A stretch of DNA of 9,193 nucleotides from assembly GCA_943326825.2 (NCBI GenBank), contig CALPUT020000079.1:1-9193 (forward strand). The letters run 5' to 3'. Both the position numbers and the translations under genes were made by a program. The notes under the pieces are model-generated. The model made no database searches and was not told the DNA's origin. It saw only the letters and a list, made by a program, of their open reading frames with translations. Positions 6,964 to 9,193 of the stretch are shown here, one piece after another (positions within the stretch are counted from its first letter, which is position 1; every line of letters starts with the position of its first letter). This DNA is from Chryseobacterium gleum. Its GTDB lineage: Bacteria; Bacteroidota; Bacteroidia; Flavobacteriales_D; Crocinitomicaceae.

Positions 6964-8277
6964 ATGACAAAAACGATCAAATATAGACTCTTATTTATTA
7001 TTGTTTTGTTCCAGTTTGGAGTCAAAGCACAAGATTCGTTGCCGATCAGTTTAAGTCATTTTCCTTTTAAAGATTTTCAAGAGTTAGATACTAATTATAG
7101 AACAAAATATCCATTGGTTCATTTTGAAAAAAACAATTATCAATTTTTCATAGATGAAAGTAAAAATTGGAATTTATTCTATCACAAAATGGATTCCTTG
7201 ATTCAATTCAATGATCGGAAATTGAATTTTTATCACATTGGAGGATCTCATTTACAAGCTGATATTTATACGCATGATGTAAGAACGAATTTGCAAACGC
7301 ATTGGACCAATATTCCAGGAGAAAGAGGTTTTGTTTTCCCTTTTGATCTAGCCAAAACAAATAATCCTGGCAATTACGAGTTTTCTTCTCCGAATAAGTG
7401 GAAATCATATAGAAGTGTAAATCAAAATAAATGTGAATTGGATTACGGTTTGTTAGGTGCTGTAGTTACATGTCCTGATTCTTTGATTTCTATTCACTTT
7501 AAATATGATCAAACAGAAGTTAAACCTGGGACTTCATCTATTCGGATTTTTCATAACAAAGGTGAATTACCCTATTTTATAGGTTTTGGAAATAATGAAG
7601 AATTCATTATTAACATGTTTACAGATTCTGAACTGGGAATAACAGAAGTTGAATTTTCCAAAGAATTAGATTCTTTTAACCTTGAGTTTTCAAGGAAAGC
7701 AAGTGAATTATCTTTTCTTCAAATTTCGGGTTTTCAATTAAAAAACAAACAGCCAGGAATTTCTTATACGGCAATTGGAATCAATGGAGCAGGGTTGTAT
7801 ACTTATTTAGATTGTGGAAATTTTGCAGAACAGTTAAAACAATCACCGCCTGACTTTTTTGCTTTTTCAGTAGGAACGAATGATGGGAATGTTTCTTATG
7901 ATGCATTTCAACCAGAAGTTTACAGAGCAAATTTAGAGAAAATGATGCAAATCGTTTATTCGGCGAATCCTAATTGTGCGATTTTATTGACCGTTCCAAA
8001 TGATTCTTATTATCAAAAAAAATATTTGAATAAAAACATTGCTCGAGAAAGAGAAATGATTATTGAATTGGCTCGACAGTATCAAGTTCCAATTTGGGAT
8101 TTATATGGAATTATGGGAGAATTAGGATCTTCTAAAAAATGGAATTTAGCAGGTTTAATGCAAGGAGATAAAGTGCATTTTACAGTGGAAGGCTATCATT
8201 TAAAAGGAAGTCTCTACTTTGATGCTTTTTTAAAGTGGATGGAACAGATGGAATTATTGGAGAAAGACAATAACTAA
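6964..8277 (+). CDS. Secreted SGNH/GDSL hydrolase-family protein, paralogue of the preceding gene
   Basis: This 437-aa protein has a Sec signal peptide at about 1-22 (basic MTKTIKYR, hydrophobic core, cleavage expected after VKA before QDS). Block I is HIGGSHLQAD with nucleophile S95; the usual Asp of GDS is Gly here. Block III is SVGTND with N306. The C-terminal DKVH holds D402 and H405, so the Ser-Asn-Asp-His set is complete. It aligns without gaps to the preceding protein over block I (shared H, G, S, D, R, L, Q) and over about 45 residues from WDL to the end of the catalytic His region, showing common descent. Both have a beta-rich insert of similar size between blocks I and III. It is probably periplasmic or surface-exposed and acts with the MBOAT protein on an acylated glycan. 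The ATG at 6964 gives a good signal peptide. It is not distinguishable by reading whether it is a transferase or an esterase. Confidence 0.88.
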   Translation: MTKTIKYRLLFIIVLFQFGVKAQDSLPISLSHFPFKDFQELDTNYRTKYPLVHFEKNNYQFFIDESKNWNLFYHKMDSLIQFNDRKLNFYHIGGSHLQADIYTHDVRTNLQTHWTNIPGERGFVFPFDLAKTNNPGNYEFSSPNKWKSYRSVNQNKCELDYGLLGAVVTCPDSLISIHFKYDQTEVKPGTSSIRIFHNKGELPYFIGFGNNEEFIINMFTDSELGITEVEFSKELDSFNLEFSRKASELSFLQISGFQLKNKQPGISYTAIGINGAGLYTYLDCGNFAEQLKQSPPDFFAFSVGTNDGNVSYDAFQPEVYRANLEKMMQIVYSANPNCAILLTVPNDSYYQKKYLNKNIAREREMIIELARQYQVPIWDLYGIMGELGSSKKWNLAGLMQGDKVHFTVEGYHLKGSLYFDAFLKWMEQMELLEKDNN

Positions 8278-8316
8278 TTGTCAATTATTTTTAGAACTTT
8301 GTATTAAATAAGATTC

Positions 8317-9193
8317 ATGTTACAAGAATTATTTTCATTTCAACACGGTAAAGATTTCGCCATTGGGTTTACGCAAATAGATTTTTGGTTTTTCTTTTTG
8401 ATTGTTATGTTGATATTTTCAACTTTACATAAAAGCACTTTAATGAAAACGATTTTCATTACAGCAATTAGTTTGTTTTTCTATTTTAAAACATCTGGAG
8501 CGAGTGTCTTAATTTTATCAGGCTCTATAATTTTGAATTATTTTTCAGGAAAATTTGTTTTTTCTGTTAATTCGAAACTCAAAAAGAAGGTAATTATGAT
8601 CTCTGCAGTTTCGATAAATGTATTGATTCTAGCTTACTTTAAATACGCCTACTTTTTTACTGAGTCTTTCAATGAAATTTTTCAAACAAAATATCAAGCT
8701 CTTAATTATTTTGCTCAATGGACATCTGGATTTTCAGGACAAGGTTCTTTGGTTGATAAGATTATTGTTCCTGCGGGTGTTTCATTTTTTACTTTTACAA
8801 GTATTAGTTATATTCTAGATATTTACAGGGATGAAATTAAACCCGTCAAAAACTTTTTTGAATATTCTTTTTTCATAACTTTTTTCCCCCACATCTTATT
8901 AGGACCAATTGCAAGAGCAAAAGATTTTATTCCACAGATAAGAAAACCTTATTCGTTAGATAAAGAATCGTTCAGTTGGGCAGTTGTTCAGATTTTGAAA
9001 GGTTTGGTTAAGAAATTAGTATTGGCTGATTATGTAGCTGCTCATTTTGTCGATAAAGTGGTATACGCCCCTGAATCGTATCCTGGATTTTTGAGTGTTA
9101 TTGCGATGTGGGCTTATTCAATGCAGATTTATGGCGATTTCTCTGGATATACCGACATTGCAACAGGTGTAGCAAGATTAATGGGGTTTGAGC
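8317..9193 (+). CDS. MBOAT-family membrane O-acyltransferase, AlgI/DltB-like (3' partial)
   Basis: The frame is open from ATG 8317 to the right edge (292 codons visible; complete family members are usually about 450-500 aa). An in-frame TAA at 8305-8307 lies just upstream, so 8317 is the first possible ATG. The protein is highly hydrophobic with many TM segments. It carries family landmarks: VPAGVSFFTFTSISY (151-165), FFPHILLGPIARAKDF (189-204, the FFP..GPI..R signature), and YGDFSGYTDIATG (272-284). The invariant active-site His lies beyond the window. Known relatives (AlgI, DltB, PatA) pass acyl groups from a cytoplasmic donor across the inner membrane to an exported polymer, working with a periplasmic SGNH-type partner. 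The two SGNH genes immediately upstream (gap 39 bases) fit that partnership. The acyl group and the polymer are not known. Confidence 0.9.
   Translation, partial: MLQELFSFQHGKDFAIGFTQIDFWFFFLIVMLIFSTLHKSTLMKTIFITAISLFFYFKTSGASVLILSGSIILNYFSGKFVFSVNSKLKKKVIMISAVSINVLILAYFKYAYFFTESFNEIFQTKYQALNYFAQWTSGFSGQGSLVDKIIVPAGVSFFTFTSISYILDIYRDEIKPVKNFFEYSFFITFFPHILLGPIARAKDFIPQIRKPYSLDKESFSWAVVQILKGLVKKLVLADYVAAHFVDKVVYAPESYPGFLSVIAMWAYSMQIYGDFSGYTDIATGVARLMGFE

Noticed and set aside
7208..7408. 66-codon minus-strand ORF
   Set aside because: It is antisense to the block I region of the second SGNH gene; no independent support.
8294..8301. GAACTTTG as a separate promoter for the MBOAT gene
   Set aside because: It misses the first base of TAnnTTTG and has no -33 element at a suitable distance; co-transcription with the SGNH genes is simpler.

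Overview
The window reads as chromosomal DNA of a Bacteroidota bacterium, most likely a member of the Flavobacteriales. The base composition is strongly AT-rich. One promoter has the Bacteroidota-type layout TTTG-N21-TAnnTTTG. No strong Shine-Dalgarno sequences stand out. The gene families are typical of that phylum: a rhodanese-thioredoxin lipoprotein, a DUF6132-type small membrane protein, a GT9 heptosyltransferase-like enzyme, and an SGNH/SGNH/MBOAT cluster. Genus-level identification is not possible from sequence alone.

Layout. (1) From the left edge to 2548 (+) lies a hybrid sensor kinase, open at its 5' end, with three PAS-like regions followed by HisKA, HATPase, receiver and Hpt domains. 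(2) A perfect 9-bp hairpin at 2603-2628 separates it from a convergent gene set and probably acts as a bidirectional terminator. (3) From 4274 down to 2634 (-) lies a tight four-gene operon: two small two-TM proteins, each with a C-x-[S/T]-G-x-C motif, then an OsmC-family protein, then a rhodanese-thioredoxin lipoprotein. It looks like a thiol/sulfane-sulfur or peroxide-handling unit spanning cytoplasm, inner membrane and periplasm. (4) From 5325 down to 4333 (-) lies a GT9 glycosyltransferase with a GTG start. (5) A divergent promoter region follows, and then a rightward cluster of an anchored SGNH protein (best start TTG 5447), a secreted SGNH paralogue (6964-8277), and an AlgI/DltB-type MBOAT acyltransferase (8317 to the right edge, cut off).

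How the genes may work together. The rightward cluster has the architecture of an exported-glycan O-acylation system. The MBOAT protein would bring acyl groups across the inner membrane, and one or both SGNH proteins would transfer or remove them on a periplasmic or surface glycan. The two SGNH proteins are clear paralogues with complete Ser/Asn/Asp/His signatures. The divergent GT9 gene suggests a link to envelope glycan synthesis, but the target is not identifiable here. The window shows no rRNA, tRNA, CRISPR array, insertion sequence or long repeat. No gene-free stretch exceeds about 125 bases.
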